A model generated the notes under the pieces. That model was not told the DNA's origin and did not search any database. It was given only the letters and a program-made list of their open reading frames with translations. The position numbers and the translations under genes were made by a program. Below, in pieces: positions 54,641-63,696 of a stretch of DNA of 64,000 nucleotides (position 1 is the stretch's first letter; every line of letters begins with the position of its first letter). The stretch is taken from positions 992,001 to 1,056,000 of the forward strand of contig NZ_JABWQP020000001.1 of the NCBI RefSeq assembly GCF_014268505.2, in the 5' to 3' direction. The DNA is from Pseudomonas khorasanensis. GTDB taxonomy: Bacteria; Pseudomonadota; Gammaproteobacteria; Pseudomonadales; Pseudomonadaceae.

Positions 54641-55507
54641 TTATCCCCCTGATGCCTTCCGGGTCTTCTTCGCCGGCGCCGCCTTGCTGCTTGACTTGGC
54701 CTTTGGCTTGGCCGGTGCTTTGCCGCCCAGGCTGCGCTTAAGCAGCTCGGTCAAATCGATAACATCGGCAGTCTTGCGTTCCTGCTCGCCTGTGACGGTC
54801 TCGACATCCTCGATCTTGCCTTCGTGAGCTTTCTTCTCGACCAGCGCCATGATCTTGTCTTCGAACTCGTCCTTGTAGTCCTCCGGCGTCCACTCCGCCG
54901 TCATGTCTTCGACCAGCCGTTTGGCCATGTCCAACTCACCCTTGGCCAGTTGCGGCTTGGTCACTTCACTGCCCAGCGCCAGCTCATCGAGGCTGCGTAC
55001 TTCCTGCGGCCAGCGCAGTTTCACCAGTACCAGCGCCGACTCCAGCGGCATCAGCGCCGCCAGATACTGGCGCGTGTGCAAGACAACGCGGGCGAGGGCG
55101 ACCTTGTTGGTTTTGCTCAACGTCTCGCGCAGCAGCGCATAAACCTTGCCGCCGCGCTTGTCGGGTGCCAGGTAGTAGGGCGTGTCGATATTCTGCAGGG
55201 GAATCTGATCGGCATCGACGAAGGAAAAGATGTCGATGGTCTGGGTCGAGACAGGGTGCGCGGAGCGGATTTCCTCTTCGCTGAGCACCACGTAGCGGCC
55301 CTTTTCGTAAGCCACGCCTTTGACGATGTTTTCCTTGTTGATTTCCTTGCCGGTGACCTTGTTGATCCGTTTATAGCCCACCGGGTCCATGCTGCGGCTG
55401 TCGAGCCAATCGAAGTCCACGCCTTTGGACGACGTCGCTGAAACCAGCGCCACGGGGATGTGTACCAGTCCAAAACTGATTGCGCCTTTCCAGATTGCCC
55501 GAGCCAT
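54641..55507 (-). CDS. ku: Ku protein (non-homologous end joining)
   Basis: A 288-residue bacterial Ku. MARAIWKGAISFGLVHIPVA is the signature N-terminus; LHTRQYLAALMPLESALVLV is within the ring-forming core; the C-terminal tail is Lys/Ala-rich (AKPKAKSSSKAAPAKKTRKA), as in Ku proteins that use the tail for DNA contact. Ku binds double-strand ends and recruits LigD. No ligD gene is in this window. GGAGGACAGGTC precedes ATG 55507. Confidence 0.95.
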   Translation of the reverse strand: MARAIWKGAISFGLVHIPVALVSATSSKGVDFDWLDSRSMDPVGYKRINKVTGKEINKENIVKGVAYEKGRYVVLSEEEIRSAHPVSTQTIDIFSFVDADQIPLQNIDTPYYLAPDKRGGKVYALLRETLSKTNKVALARVVLHTRQYLAALMPLESALVLVKLRWPQEVRSLDELALGSEVTKPQLAKGELDMAKRLVEDMTAEWTPEDYKDEFEDKIMALVEKKAHEGKIEDVETVTGEQERKTADVIDLTELLKRSLGGKAPAKPKAKSSSKAAPAKKTRKASGG

Positions 55508-55696
55508 GACCTGTCCTCCGAGTGATGATCAGGTGACCCGTGGCGTGGCGAGAAAGTTTCCAGTGATTGCGGCGCCTTCCGTGGACGAGGTCAAGCCGTG
55601 TTACATGTTGTTTAAGACCCGAGGGTTAACAAATCCGAACCCAGAGCGTAGCGTGGGCTCAAAGGCTCTATTCCAAGTACATCCAGAGGAATTCCC

Positions 55697-56017
55697 ATGA
55701 ACCGATTTCTGATTGGCATCGCCGTTCTGACCCTCAGTGGCGGTCTGGTTCATGCGGACGTCGTCCTGGCGCAAAGTCCCACTGGCAACAGCAGCAATCC
55801 TTACAACAGCCCGACTCGGCGGGCCAATCCCAACAGCATGCAGGGCACCCAGCCCAGCGCTCCACCGATCCGTGCGCCCAATACCGTTCCCGTGCCGCGT
55901 CAGCCCACGATCGAAAACCGCGGTATCGGCAACGGCCAGCCGATTCGCTCGGTACCGGCCAAACCACCCACCTTCATCCCCAACCCGCCCCCACGGGGCA
56001 CCGGCAGCAACCGTTGA
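55697..56017 (+). CDS. exported proline/asparagine-rich protein, unknown function
   Basis: A 106-residue protein with a signal peptide (MNRFLIGIAVLTLSGGLVHA) and a mature part of low complexity, rich in Pro, Asn, Ser and Arg (SNPYNSPTRRANPNSMQG), with no cysteine. GAGGAATTCCC precedes ATG 55697. The stop lies 53 bases before the sugar dehydrogenase start, so co-transcription is possible. No family recognised. Confidence 0.72.
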   Translation: MNRFLIGIAVLTLSGGLVHADVVLAQSPTGNSSNPYNSPTRRANPNSMQGTQPSAPPIRAPNTVPVPRQPTIENRGIGNGQPIRSVPAKPPTFIPNPPPRGTGSNR

Positions 56018-56070
56018 ACGGCAGGACTGAGGTTCTGTCAGCCTTTCACCACGAACAAAAGGAATCGTGC

Positions 56071-57216
56071 ATGTTGCGTAAAACCCTACTGGCCACCTGC
56101 TGCGCCGCCGCGCTGATCAGTGCCCCGGCGTTCGCCGCCGCGCCCAAAGAACTGCAAAGTGAACAGGGCACACTCCAAGTTACGACGATTGCCCAAGGTC
56201 TGGAGCATCCATGGGCGCTGGCGTTTCTGCCCGACCGCAAGGGCATGCTGGTGACCGAGCGCCCGGGCAATCTGCGCGTGGTAGGCAACGATGGCAAATT
56301 GTCAGAGCCGATCAGTGGCGTGCCGAAAGTCTGGGCCAAGGGGCAGGGCGGCTTGCTGGATGTCGTGCTGTCGCCCGACTTCAAACAGGACCGAATGGTT
56401 TATCTGTCCTATGCCGAAGGCGGTGGCGAGGGCGGCAAGGCCGGCACGGCGGTAGGTCGGGGAAGGCTCTCGGATGACCTGAAGACGCTGAAGGACTTCA
56501 ACGTGATCTTTCGTCAGGAACCGAAACTGTCGGTGAGCAACCACTTTGGTTCGCGACTGGTGTTCGATCGTGACGGCTATCTGTTTATCACCCTGGGTGA
56601 AAACAACGACCGACCCACCGCGCAAGACCTCGACAAGCTGCAGGGCAAGGTCGTGCGGATCTATCCCGACGGCAAAGTGCCGGACGATAACCCTTTCGTT
56701 GGGCAATCCGGCGTTCGACCCGAAATCTGGTCCTACGGCATGCGTAATCCGCAGGGCGCTGCGCTCAATCCGTGGACCGGCACGCTGTGGGAGAACGAGC
56801 ACGGGCCTCGCGGTGGCGATGAAGTGAACATCATCGAGCGTGGCAAAAACTACGGCTGGCCGCTGGCGACCCACGGTATCAATTACTCGATGCAGCCCAT
56901 CCCGGAGGCGAAAGGCAAAACCGCTGAGGGCACGGTGTCGCCGCATCACGTCTGGGAAAAATCGCCCGGGGTTTCGGGCATGGCGTTCTACGATGCCGAT
57001 CGCTTCAAGCCCTGGCAGCACAATGCGTTCATCGGCGCGCTGGTGACGCAGGAGCTGATTCGCCTGCAGTTCGACGGCGATAAGGTCGTGCATGAGGAGC
57101 GTCTGCTGGGCGAGTTGAATCAGCGCATCCGTGACGTGCGTCAGGGGCCGGATGGCTATCTGTATGTGCTCACGGATGATGAGAATGCCTCGTTGTACAA
57201 GCTGGGGCTGAAATGA
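56071..57216 (+). CDS. periplasmic PQQ-dependent sugar dehydrogenase-like (YliI/Asd type)
   Basis: A 381-residue protein with a signal peptide (MLRKTLLATCCAAALISAPA, ending FAAA) and a six-bladed beta propeller. LEHPWALAFLPDRKGMLVTE, FGSRLVFDRDGYLFITLGEN, ENEHGPRGGDEVNIIERGKN and GYLYVLTDDENASLYKLG are typical of soluble PQQ glucose/aldose dehydrogenases. His in the HPW motif is the likely catalytic base. AAAAGGAA precedes ATG 56071. Substrate and need for PQQ are inferred. Confidence 0.88.
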   Translation: MLRKTLLATCCAAALISAPAFAAAPKELQSEQGTLQVTTIAQGLEHPWALAFLPDRKGMLVTERPGNLRVVGNDGKLSEPISGVPKVWAKGQGGLLDVVLSPDFKQDRMVYLSYAEGGGEGGKAGTAVGRGRLSDDLKTLKDFNVIFRQEPKLSVSNHFGSRLVFDRDGYLFITLGENNDRPTAQDLDKLQGKVVRIYPDGKVPDDNPFVGQSGVRPEIWSYGMRNPQGAALNPWTGTLWENEHGPRGGDEVNIIERGKNYGWPLATHGINYSMQPIPEAKGKTAEGTVSPHHVWEKSPGVSGMAFYDADRFKPWQHNAFIGALVTQELIRLQFDGDKVVHEERLLGELNQRIRDVRQGPDGYLYVLTDDENASLYKLGLK

Positions 57217-57242
57217 TTGCGTGCGGTGAATGATCCGACGCC

Positions 57243-57307
57243 TTCGCGAGCAGGCTCGCTCCCACATTGAAATGCATACTCCCTGTGGGAGCGAGCTTGC
57301 TCGCGAA
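57243..57307. repeat. GTGGGAGCGAGC-type REP pair
   Basis: Arms 57243-57266 and 57284-57307 are inverted copies with one mismatch and a 17-base spacer, just after the sugar dehydrogenase gene. Confidence 0.9.
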
Positions 57308-57418
57308 GAGGGCGCGCAAACGCCTTAAAACCCGCGCAGTCCCGCATTTGGCTGAACCGCCACACCGCCGCCTTGTTATAGTTCGGGCCTCACTTTAGCC
57401 CGGTAAAGGATCACTGCC

Positions 57419-58231
57419 ATGACTCAATACTCCGCCTTCAGCGTCGAACTGGCCGATCACATCGCGCATGTGCAGATCAATCGCCCGGAAAAGATCAACT
57501 CGATGAACGCGGCGTTCTGGAGCGAGATCATTGAAATCTTCCAGTGGATCGACGACACCGACGAGGTGCGTGTGGTGGTCCTGAGTGGCAATGGCAAACA
57601 CTTTTCTTCCGGCATCGATTTGATGATGCTCGCCGGCGTCGCCAATGAACTGGGCAAGGACGTCGGCCGCAACGCGCGCCTCTTGCGTCGCAAAATCCTT
57701 AATTTGCAAGCGTCCTTCAACGCCGTCGATAACTGCCGCAAGCCGGTGCTGGCGGCCATTCAGGGTTATTGCCTGGGCGGGGCGATCGACCTGATCGCGG
57801 CCTGCGACATGCGTTACGCCGCCGAGGGCGCACAGTTCTCGATCAAGGAAATCGATATCGGCATGGCTGCCGACGTGGGCACGTTGCAGCGGTTGCCGCG
57901 AATCATTGGAGACGGCATGCTGCGTGAACTGGCTTACACCGGTCGCACCTTTGGTGCCGAAGAAGCACGCAGCATGGGCCTGGTTAATCGCGTCTATGAC
58001 GACAAGGAAGCCTTGCTCGAAGGCGTTCTCGACATTGCACGCGACATTGCTTCCAAATCGCCGATTGCAGTGACCGGCACCAAGGAAATGATCAGCTACA
58101 TGCGCGACCATCGCATCGACGACGGTCTCGAATACGTTGCCACCTGGAACGCCGCCATGCTGCAATCCACCGATCTGCGCGTGGCCATGGCCGCCCACAT
58201 GAGCAAACAGAAACCCGAATTTCTGGACTGA
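57419..58231 (+). CDS. crotonase-family dienoyl-CoA isomerase-like protein
   Basis: A 270-residue crotonase-fold enzyme. AACDMRYAAEGAQFSIKEID and IGMAADVGTLQRLPRIIGD carry the Asp/Glu/Asp set of delta3,5-delta2,4-dienoyl-CoA isomerase (human ECH1-like), which moves double bonds during beta-oxidation of unsaturated fatty acids. The oxyanion-hole blocks are HFSSGIDLMML and AIQGYCLGGAIDL. A plain enoyl-CoA hydratase would need Glu at both positions. nudC follows seven bases after its stop. Confidence 0.88.
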   Translation: MTQYSAFSVELADHIAHVQINRPEKINSMNAAFWSEIIEIFQWIDDTDEVRVVVLSGNGKHFSSGIDLMMLAGVANELGKDVGRNARLLRRKILNLQASFNAVDNCRKPVLAAIQGYCLGGAIDLIAACDMRYAAEGAQFSIKEIDIGMAADVGTLQRLPRIIGDGMLRELAYTGRTFGAEEARSMGLVNRVYDDKEALLEGVLDIARDIASKSPIAVTGTKEMISYMRDHRIDDGLEYVATWNAAMLQSTDLRVAMAAHMSKQKPEFLD

Positions 58232-58237
58232 GTAACC

Positions 58238-59068
58238 ATGACTTCTCGCTGGACCACTGCTGTACTCGACACCGACCAACCCGGCGGCTGGGCCGTAGCG
58301 CGCAGCCCTGAAGGCTTTCTCTTCGACGACAACGGCGCGCTGTTCCCGCGTGAATGGCTCAAGCGTCAGGACCTGTCAATCCTCGCCGAGCACGGCATTG
58401 GCCATCTCGATGGCGAACCGGTGTATCTGCTGGAACTGCGCAGTGTCAGCGAAGTGCCCGGTTGCGGGTGGAAAGGCCTGCGAGCGTTCATGCTCGAAGG
58501 TGACCACACGCTGTATAAAGTGCTGGGTTACGCGGCGCAGATCGGCACTTGGGCGCGCGAACATCGCTTCTGCGGTAATTGCGGTCAGCCGATGACGCAG
58601 GTACCGGGTGAGCGGGCGATGTATTGCCAACCCTGCGATCTGCGCAGTTATCCGCGAATCTCTCCGAGCATGATCGTTCTGATCACTCGCGGTGATGAAG
58701 TGCTGCTGGCGCGCTCACCGCGTTTCGTCACGGGCGTTTACAGCACGCTGGCCGGTTTTGCCGAGCCAGGAGAGTCGGCCGAAGAGTGCCTGATTCGCGA
58801 AGTGCGCGAAGAAGTGCAGATTGAGGTCAAGAACATCCAGTACATCGGCAGCCAGTGCTGGCCGTTCCCGCATTCGATGATGCTCGGCTTCCATGCCGAA
58901 TACGCCGGTGGCGAGATAGTCTGTCAGGAGGACGAGATCGAGGATGCCCAGTGGTTCAACGTGCACGATCTGCCGCCGCTCCCGGCGTCGCGTTCGATTG
59001 CCCGTTACCTGATCGACGTCTATGTGGCTCGGCGCTTAGGCCACGCTGAACCAGTGCTGCCAGGCTAG
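58238..59068 (+). CDS. nudC: NAD+ diphosphatase / NAD-RNA decapping enzyme NudC
   Basis: A 276-residue Nudix protein. The zinc ribbon is FCGNCGQPM and YCQPCD, and the Nudix box is [20 protein letters not shown] followed by VQIEV; the NudC-specific [18 protein letters not shown] follows. NudC hydrolyses NAD(H) to NMN and AMP and removes NAD caps from RNA. It begins seven bases after the crotonase gene. The 3' end overlaps the convergent TSUP gene by 33 bases. Confidence 0.93.
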   Translation: MTSRWTTAVLDTDQPGGWAVARSPEGFLFDDNGALFPREWLKRQDLSILAEHGIGHLDGEPVYLLELRSVSEVPGCGWKGLRAFMLEGDHTLYKVLGYAAQIGTWAREHRFCGNCGQPMTQVPGERAMYCQPCDLRSYPRISPSMIVLITRGDEVLLARSPRFVTGVYSTLAGFAEPGESAEECLIREVREEVQIEVKNIQYIGSQCWPFPHSMMLGFHAEYAGGEIVCQEDEIEDAQWFNVHDLPPLPASRSIARYLIDVYVARRLGHAEPVLPG

Positions 59069-59815
59069 CCGCACGGTCAAACCCAGTACCACGGTGATGA
59101 ACACCGGTCGAATGAACTTGGCGCCGCCGCTGATTGCGGTGCGCGCGCCAAAGAAAGCGCCAACCATCACCGACAGGCCCATGCACAGGCCAATCACCCA
59201 GTCGACCTGCCCGGAAAAGATGAACACCGACAGCGCCGCAATGTTGCTGACGAAGTTCATGCTGCGCGCCACGCCGCTGGCTTTGACCAGATCGATCGGG
59301 TACAGCAGCAGACTGCTCACTGTCCAGAACGCACCTGTGCCGGGGCCGGCCACGCCATCATAAAAGCCGAGGCTGAAGCCTTGGGTCGATTGCCATTTCT
59401 TTTTGATCGGTGCGTCGCTGTCCAGCGGCGCCTTTGGCGTGCCGCCGAACAGCAGGTACACGCCACAGGCGAAGACGATGACCGGCAGCATCTTGTTCAG
59501 CCACTCCGCCGGCAGGTAATGAGCGACGATAGCGCCCGTGAGCGCGCCGACCAAGGTGCCGACAATCGCGTGCGTCCATTGCCGTGGATGAAACAGTTTG
59601 CGTTTGTAGAAGGTAAAACTGGCAGTGGCCGAACCGAACGTCGAGCTCAGTTTGTTGGTGCCCAGCACCAGATGCGGTGGCAGGCCGGCGGTCAACAGGG
59701 CCGGCGTGGTCAACAGACCGCCACCGCCAGCAATCGCATCGATGAAGCCTGCAAGGAAGGCAACAGCAGCCAGAATGGCCAGGGTGGTGAGGTCAACGCT
59801 GAGTTCGAAAGGCAT
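59036..59815 (-). CDS. TSUP (TauE/SafE) family permease
   Basis: A 259-residue, eight-helix protein. [20 protein letters not shown] and [20 protein letters not shown] are the first half-repeat signature of the family; [20 protein letters not shown] is the second. Close in form to E. coli YfcA. Members export sulphite, sulphonates or other anions; substrate unknown. ATG 59815 has no strong ribosome-binding site. Confidence 0.88.
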   Translation of the reverse strand: MPFELSVDLTTLAILAAVAFLAGFIDAIAGGGGLLTTPALLTAGLPPHLVLGTNKLSSTFGSATASFTFYKRKLFHPRQWTHAIVGTLVGALTGAIVAHYLPAEWLNKMLPVIVFACGVYLLFGGTPKAPLDSDAPIKKKWQSTQGFSLGFYDGVAGPGTGAFWTVSSLLLYPIDLVKASGVARSMNFVSNIAALSVFIFSGQVDWVIGLCMGLSVMVGAFFGARTAISGGAKFIRPVFITVVLGLTVRLAWQHWFSVA

Positions 59816-59908
59816 GGAGTCGGCTTATTCGGCAGGCGCAGAACGTGAGCTGCGGGGAGGGCGGTTATGTTACCTGTATCCAACTGTTGCGGCGAGCAGT
59901 CGGACTGA

Positions 59909-60057
59909 TTCGCGAGCAGGCTCGCTCCCACACGGTTTGGTTGTTGAATATCTGTCGCGTACGCCGCAAAATTTGTAGGAGCGAGCCTTGCTCGCGAAGG
60001 CGGTATGGCGGATAGATTTAACGTCCGACTGACACACCGCTATCGCGAGCAAGCGAA
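59909..60057. repeat. compound REP array (one pair plus a third partial unit)
   Basis: Arms 59909-59932 and 59974-59998 form an inverted pair with a 41-base spacer; one arm has an extra base. A third, truncated half-site lies at 60040-60057. The group lies between the TSUP gene and the DUF1348 gene and is the most complex of the family here. Confidence 0.8.
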
Positions 60058-60083
60058 GGTCTCCATTGGGAGCAGCGTTGGGT

Positions 60084-60563
60084 TTAAAGGCCCAGTTCGG
60101 TCAGCCCCGGATGATCATCGGGCCGACGGCCCAGCGGCCAGTGGAACTTGCGTTCGCTTTCCTTGATCGGCATGTCGTTGATGCAGGCGTAGCGCTGGAA
60201 CATCAGGCCGTTTTCATCGAACTCCCAGTTTTCGTTGCCGTAGGAGCGGAACCAGTTTCCCGAATCGTCGTGCCATTCATAGGCATAACGCACGGCGATG
60301 CGCGTGTCGGAGTGGGCCCAGAGCTCTTTGATCAAACGGTAATCCAGCTCTTTCGCCCATTTGCGGGTCAGGAATGCCTTGGCCTCTTCGCGATTGGTCG
60401 CAAACTCGGCTCGGTTGCGCCATTGGGTGTCGAGGGTATAGGCCAGCGATACCTTTTCCGGATCGCGGGTGTTCCAGCCGTCCTCGGCCAGGCGCACCTT
60501 CTCGATGGCCGATTCACGGTTGAACGGTGGCAATGGCGGACGTACCTGGGCTGCGGTAGACAT
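60084..60563 (-). CDS. DUF1348 (NTF2/SnoaL-like) protein
   Basis: A 159-residue single-domain protein. [33 protein letters not shown] and [20 protein letters not shown] with [11 protein letters not shown] are characteristic of DUF1348, which has an NTF2-like cone fold. Function unknown; suggested small-molecule binding. ATG 60563 has AGGAG eight bases upstream. It lies 52 bases after the TetR gene and probably forms one transcript with it. Confidence 0.88.
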   Translation of the reverse strand: MSTAAQVRPPLPPFNRESAIEKVRLAEDGWNTRDPEKVSLAYTLDTQWRNRAEFATNREEAKAFLTRKWAKELDYRLIKELWAHSDTRIAVRYAYEWHDDSGNWFRSYGNENWEFDENGLMFQRYACINDMPIKESERKFHWPLGRRPDDHPGLTELGL

Positions 60564-60615
60564 GTTCAATCTCCTGATGCATTGATGAATTAACAACAAG
60601 TCCGGCTTATAAGAG

Positions 60616-61179
60616 CTACAGGCCCAATAACTGTCGCGCCATGCATTGCGCATTATCGGCGGCACTGTGATCACCCGTCACAAGCGCTACGGTAATGGCA
60701 CCATCAATCAGGATCAGCAACTGACTGGCAAGCCGTTGCGGATTCTCGGCACCATATTCGGTACACAGCTCGCACACGTAGTCGAGCAGCTTCTGTTTGT
60801 GTTTCCTGGCGACCTGACGCACCGGGTCCCGTGGGTCGCCGGTCTCGCCGCTGGTGTTGATAAAGGCGCAGCCTCGAAAGCCTTCCGAGGCGAACCAGCC
60901 CTTGAGCACGGTAAACAGGTTGAGCAGGCGGTCAGCCGGCGTTTCGGCCTGATCGACCGCGTTTCTGTACCAGTGCATCCAGCGGATGTCGCGCCTTTGC
61001 AGGGCGGCGACCACCAGGTCGTCTTTGTCGGCAAAGTAACGGTAAATGCTTTTTCTCGAGACGCCGGCGGTCTTCACCAAAAGATCCATGCTGGTGGCCG
61101 CGATGCCACTTTTGTAGATCAGTTTTTCGGTGACATCCAGAATAATGTCGCGTGTGTCATGGCTGGTTATTTCGTTCAT
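60616..61179 (-). CDS. TetR-family regulator
   Basis: A 187-residue repressor. The helix-turn-helix is [20 protein letters not shown] followed by [11 protein letters not shown], and the C-terminal TetR_C (YcdC/TetR_C_16-like) part includes [23 protein letters not shown] 61179 is taken because the helix-turn-helix begins about 20 residues later; the upstream frame crosses the REP pair. A palindrome lies 13 bases upstream of the start, so autoregulation is likely, with DUF1348 as the probable target. Confidence 0.88.
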   Translation of the reverse strand: MNEITSHDTRDIILDVTEKLIYKSGIAATSMDLLVKTAGVSRKSIYRYFADKDDLVVAALQRRDIRWMHWYRNAVDQAETPADRLLNLFTVLKGWFASEGFRGCAFINTSGETGDPRDPVRQVARKHKQKLLDYVCELCTEYGAENPQRLASQLLILIDGAITVALVTGDHSAADNAQCMARQLLGL

Positions 61180-61186
61180 GTGGCAA

Positions 61187-61205
61187 ACAGTAGAACGACT
61201 GTTCT
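61187..61205 (-). promoter_or_regulatory. candidate TetR operator
   Basis: AGAAC (61192-61196) and GTTCT (61201-61205) are inverted copies with a four-base spacer; ACAGT (61187-61191) and ACTGT (61198-61202) form a second, overlapping dyad. It lies 8-26 bases upstream of the TetR start, where TetR operators commonly sit. Confidence 0.45.
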
Positions 61206-61245
61206 CCTTGGTCAAGCGAAAGATTCTGGCGCCTGTTGAATCGTC

Positions 61246-61309
61246 TTCGCGAGCAGGCTCGCTCCCACAGGGGGATTTCACTTCAAGTGGGAGCGAGCCT
61301 GCTCGCGAA
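61246..61309. repeat. GTGGGAGCGAGC-type REP pair
   Basis: Arms 61246-61268 and 61287-61309 are exact inverted copies. They lie in the divergent gap between the TetR and pssA genes, an unusual place for a REP pair since neither gene ends there. Confidence 0.9.
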
Positions 61310-61393
61310 TGCGGTTCCCAAGACACTGACAAGACCCGGCGCAGGCGATGGTGTAAGCTCTCTAACTCTTCGGATTCGAACCTTGCGAGCCTT

Positions 61394-62737
61394 ATGCCGT
61401 TGCTTTTCAAACGTTCTTTGCTGCCCAAACTGCGCAGCTTTGCGCTGACCGCCGAGGCGGTGAGCATTCTGTCCAGCGCAGCCGAATTCCGACGCTGTCT
61501 GCTCGAGCAAATCGCCACCGCGACCCGGCGCATCTACATCGTCGCGCTGTATTTGCAGGAGGACGAAGCCGGCCAGGAAATCCTCGATGCCTTGCACGCC
61601 GCCAAGCTCAAACATCCTGAGCTGGAAATAGCCGTGGTGGTTGACTGGCTGCGCGCGCAACGCGGCCTGATCGGTGCCGGCAAACAGCCCGGTAATGCGG
61701 CGTGGTATCAGGAGATAACCCGCACCCATCAGAGCGAAGTACCGATCTACGGCGTGCCGGTGCAAACCCGCGAGCTGTTCGGCGTGCTGCACCTCAAAGG
61801 CTTCGTGATCGATGACCGCGTGGTTTACAGCGGCGCCAGCCTGAACAACGTCTACCTGCACAAACTCGACAAATACCGGTTTGACCGGTACCACGTCCTG
61901 CACAGTCGTGAACTCGCGGATTCGATGCATCACCTGGTCAAGCACGGTCTGATGGAGTCGAAAGCCGTGCATCGCCTCGACCTGCCGAACCTGCCGACCA
62001 CGCGCAGCCTGCGCAACGACATCGGCGACCTGCGCAGCCGCCTCAAATATGCGACGTACGACACCAGCGCCGGCAGCACTGCCCGAGAAGGGCTGTCGGT
62101 CACTCCGCTGCTGGGCGTCGGCAAAAACAACCCGCTGAACCGGGCGATTCTCGAACTGATCGCCAGCGCGCAAAAGCAGCTGACCATCTGCACGCCGTAC
62201 TTCAATCTGCCGCTGGGCGTCATCCGCGAGATCAACCGGGCACTGGCGCGTGGCGTGAGGATCGACATCGTGGTCGGCGACAAGACCGCCAACGACTTCT
62301 ACATACCGCCGAGCGAGCCGTTCCGGGTGATTGCGGCGTTACCGTACCTGTACGAAATCAGTCTGCGGCGCTTTGCCAAGCGGCATCAGCGCAGTATCGA
62401 CAGCGGTCAGTTGAACCTGCACCTGTGGCGCGACGGCGACAACACTTACCACCTCAAGGGCATGTGGGTGGATCAGCGTTACACCCTGCTGACCGGCAAC
62501 AACCTCAACCCACGGGCATTCCGCCTGGACCTGGAGAACGCGCTGCTGCTCGATGATCCGAAAGGGGAATGGCTGGAGCCACGGGCGAAGGAGCTTGAGA
62601 ACATCTTCCGCCATACCACGCGGATCGATAGCTTCCAGACGCTGGAGACGCTGCCGGACTATCCGGCGGGGGTAGCGAAGTTTCTCAAACGGGTGAGTCG
62701 GGTAAGGATTGAGCGGTTGCTTTACCGGATTCTCTAG
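61394..62737 (+). CDS. pssA: phosphatidylserine synthase (phospholipase D type)
   Basis: A 447-residue enzyme that closely follows E. coli PssA along its length. Two HxK half-sites: His133-Lys135 (VLHLKGFVIDD) and His353-Lys355 (TYHLKGMWVDQ). ATPYFNLP-like ICTPYFNLPLGVIREINRAL and DKTANDFYIPPSEPF are conserved. It makes phosphatidylserine from CDP-diacylglycerol and serine, the first step to phosphatidylethanolamine. ATG 61394 gives the expected length; the longer frame from 61130 runs through the REP pair. Confidence 0.92.
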   Translation: MPLLFKRSLLPKLRSFALTAEAVSILSSAAEFRRCLLEQIATATRRIYIVALYLQEDEAGQEILDALHAAKLKHPELEIAVVVDWLRAQRGLIGAGKQPGNAAWYQEITRTHQSEVPIYGVPVQTRELFGVLHLKGFVIDDRVVYSGASLNNVYLHKLDKYRFDRYHVLHSRELADSMHHLVKHGLMESKAVHRLDLPNLPTTRSLRNDIGDLRSRLKYATYDTSAGSTAREGLSVTPLLGVGKNNPLNRAILELIASAQKQLTICTPYFNLPLGVIREINRALARGVRIDIVVGDKTANDFYIPPSEPFRVIAALPYLYEISLRRFAKRHQRSIDSGQLNLHLWRDGDNTYHLKGMWVDQRYTLLTGNNLNPRAFRLDLENALLLDDPKGEWLEPRAKELENIFRHTTRIDSFQTLETLPDYPAGVAKFLKRVSRVRIERLLYRIL

Positions 62738-62753
62738 CGCGTCCGAAACACCC

Positions 62754-62818
62754 TTCGCGAGCAGGATCGCTCCCACCCTTGGAATGCATTTCCCTGTGGG
62801 AGCGAGCCTGCTCGCGAA
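62754..62818. repeat. GTGGGAGCGAGC-type REP pair
   Basis: Arms 62754-62776 and 62796-62818 are inverted copies with one or two mismatches, between the convergent pssA and efeO genes. Confidence 0.9.
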
Positions 62819-62844
62819 TAGGCCGGTCGGACACTACAAAAACC

Positions 62845-63669
62845 TCAGTTCAGCCCCAACTTCCCGCGCATCATCGACAAATCTTCGGCCAGCGTATTCA
62901 CCGGGCCGACCAGTGCCTTGCGGTCGTTGTCCTTCACTTTGTCGTAAGTTTCAAACCCGCCATCCGCCGTCCTGTACTTGGCGAGGATCTTGTCGACCGT
63001 GGCGAAGTTCTTGTCCACTTTGGCGACGAACGCCTTGTCCTGCTGTTCGATGTGCGGCCGGAACAGGTCGACGATTTTCTTCGCACCGTCGATATTGCCC
63101 TGGAAGTCATACAGATCGGTGTGGCTGTAGCGATCTTCCTCGCCGGAAATCTTCGTTGTCGCGACTTCTTCCAGCAGCGCAGCAGCGCCACCGACGACTT
63201 TTTCTGGCGGGAAGGTCAAACCGGCAACGCGGGTTTGCAGGTCCTGCACGTCTTTATTCAATCTGTCCGCCAGTGCATCGAGCCCCTTCGTGGAGTTCTC
63301 TGCAAACAGCGAATACTCGATCCGGTGGAACCCGGTGAAGTCTTCAGCCTTCACGCCTTGTTCGTGATCGTCGACGCGCGAGTCGATGGAGGCATCCAGA
63401 TCACTGAACAGCTCGGCAATCGGCTCGATCGATTCGTAATAAACCCGCGTTGGCGCGTAGAGTTTTTGCGCGGTGGCCAGGTCGCCTTTTTTCACCGCGT
63501 CGGTGAACTGTTGAGTGTGGCGGGCCAGTTCATCAAGCTTTTCAGTGACGTAGATTTTGTAGTCCGACACCGGCCCCACCAGATCCAGCGGTGCGGTGAC
63601 GGCGAACGCCGACAGCGGAATGTTGAGCAAACCAAGGGTCAGCAATAACGCGAGTGGCGTCTTTTTCAT
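62845..63669 (-). CDS. efeO: EfeO/EfeM-type imelysin-like iron-uptake protein
   Basis: A 274-residue periplasmic protein with a signal peptide ([20 protein letters not shown], ending AFA). It carries the M75/imelysin domain, with [20 protein letters not shown] and the HxxE motif in [12 protein letters not shown]. The N-terminal cupredoxin domain of long EfeO is absent, so this is the short form. EfeO works with the ferroxidase/peroxidase EfeB and permease EfeU in iron uptake. efeB lies directly upstream. GGAG precedes ATG 63669. Confidence 0.88.
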   Translation of the reverse strand: MKKTPLALLLTLGLLNIPLSAFAVTAPLDLVGPVSDYKIYVTEKLDELARHTQQFTDAVKKGDLATAQKLYAPTRVYYESIEPIAELFSDLDASIDSRVDDHEQGVKAEDFTGFHRIEYSLFAENSTKGLDALADRLNKDVQDLQTRVAGLTFPPEKVVGGAAALLEEVATTKISGEEDRYSHTDLYDFQGNIDGAKKIVDLFRPHIEQQDKAFVAKVDKNFATVDKILAKYRTADGGFETYDKVKDNDRKALVGPVNTLAEDLSMMRGKLGLN

Positions 63670-63696
63670 GGGGGCGGCTCCAGTGTCGGGGTGGTG

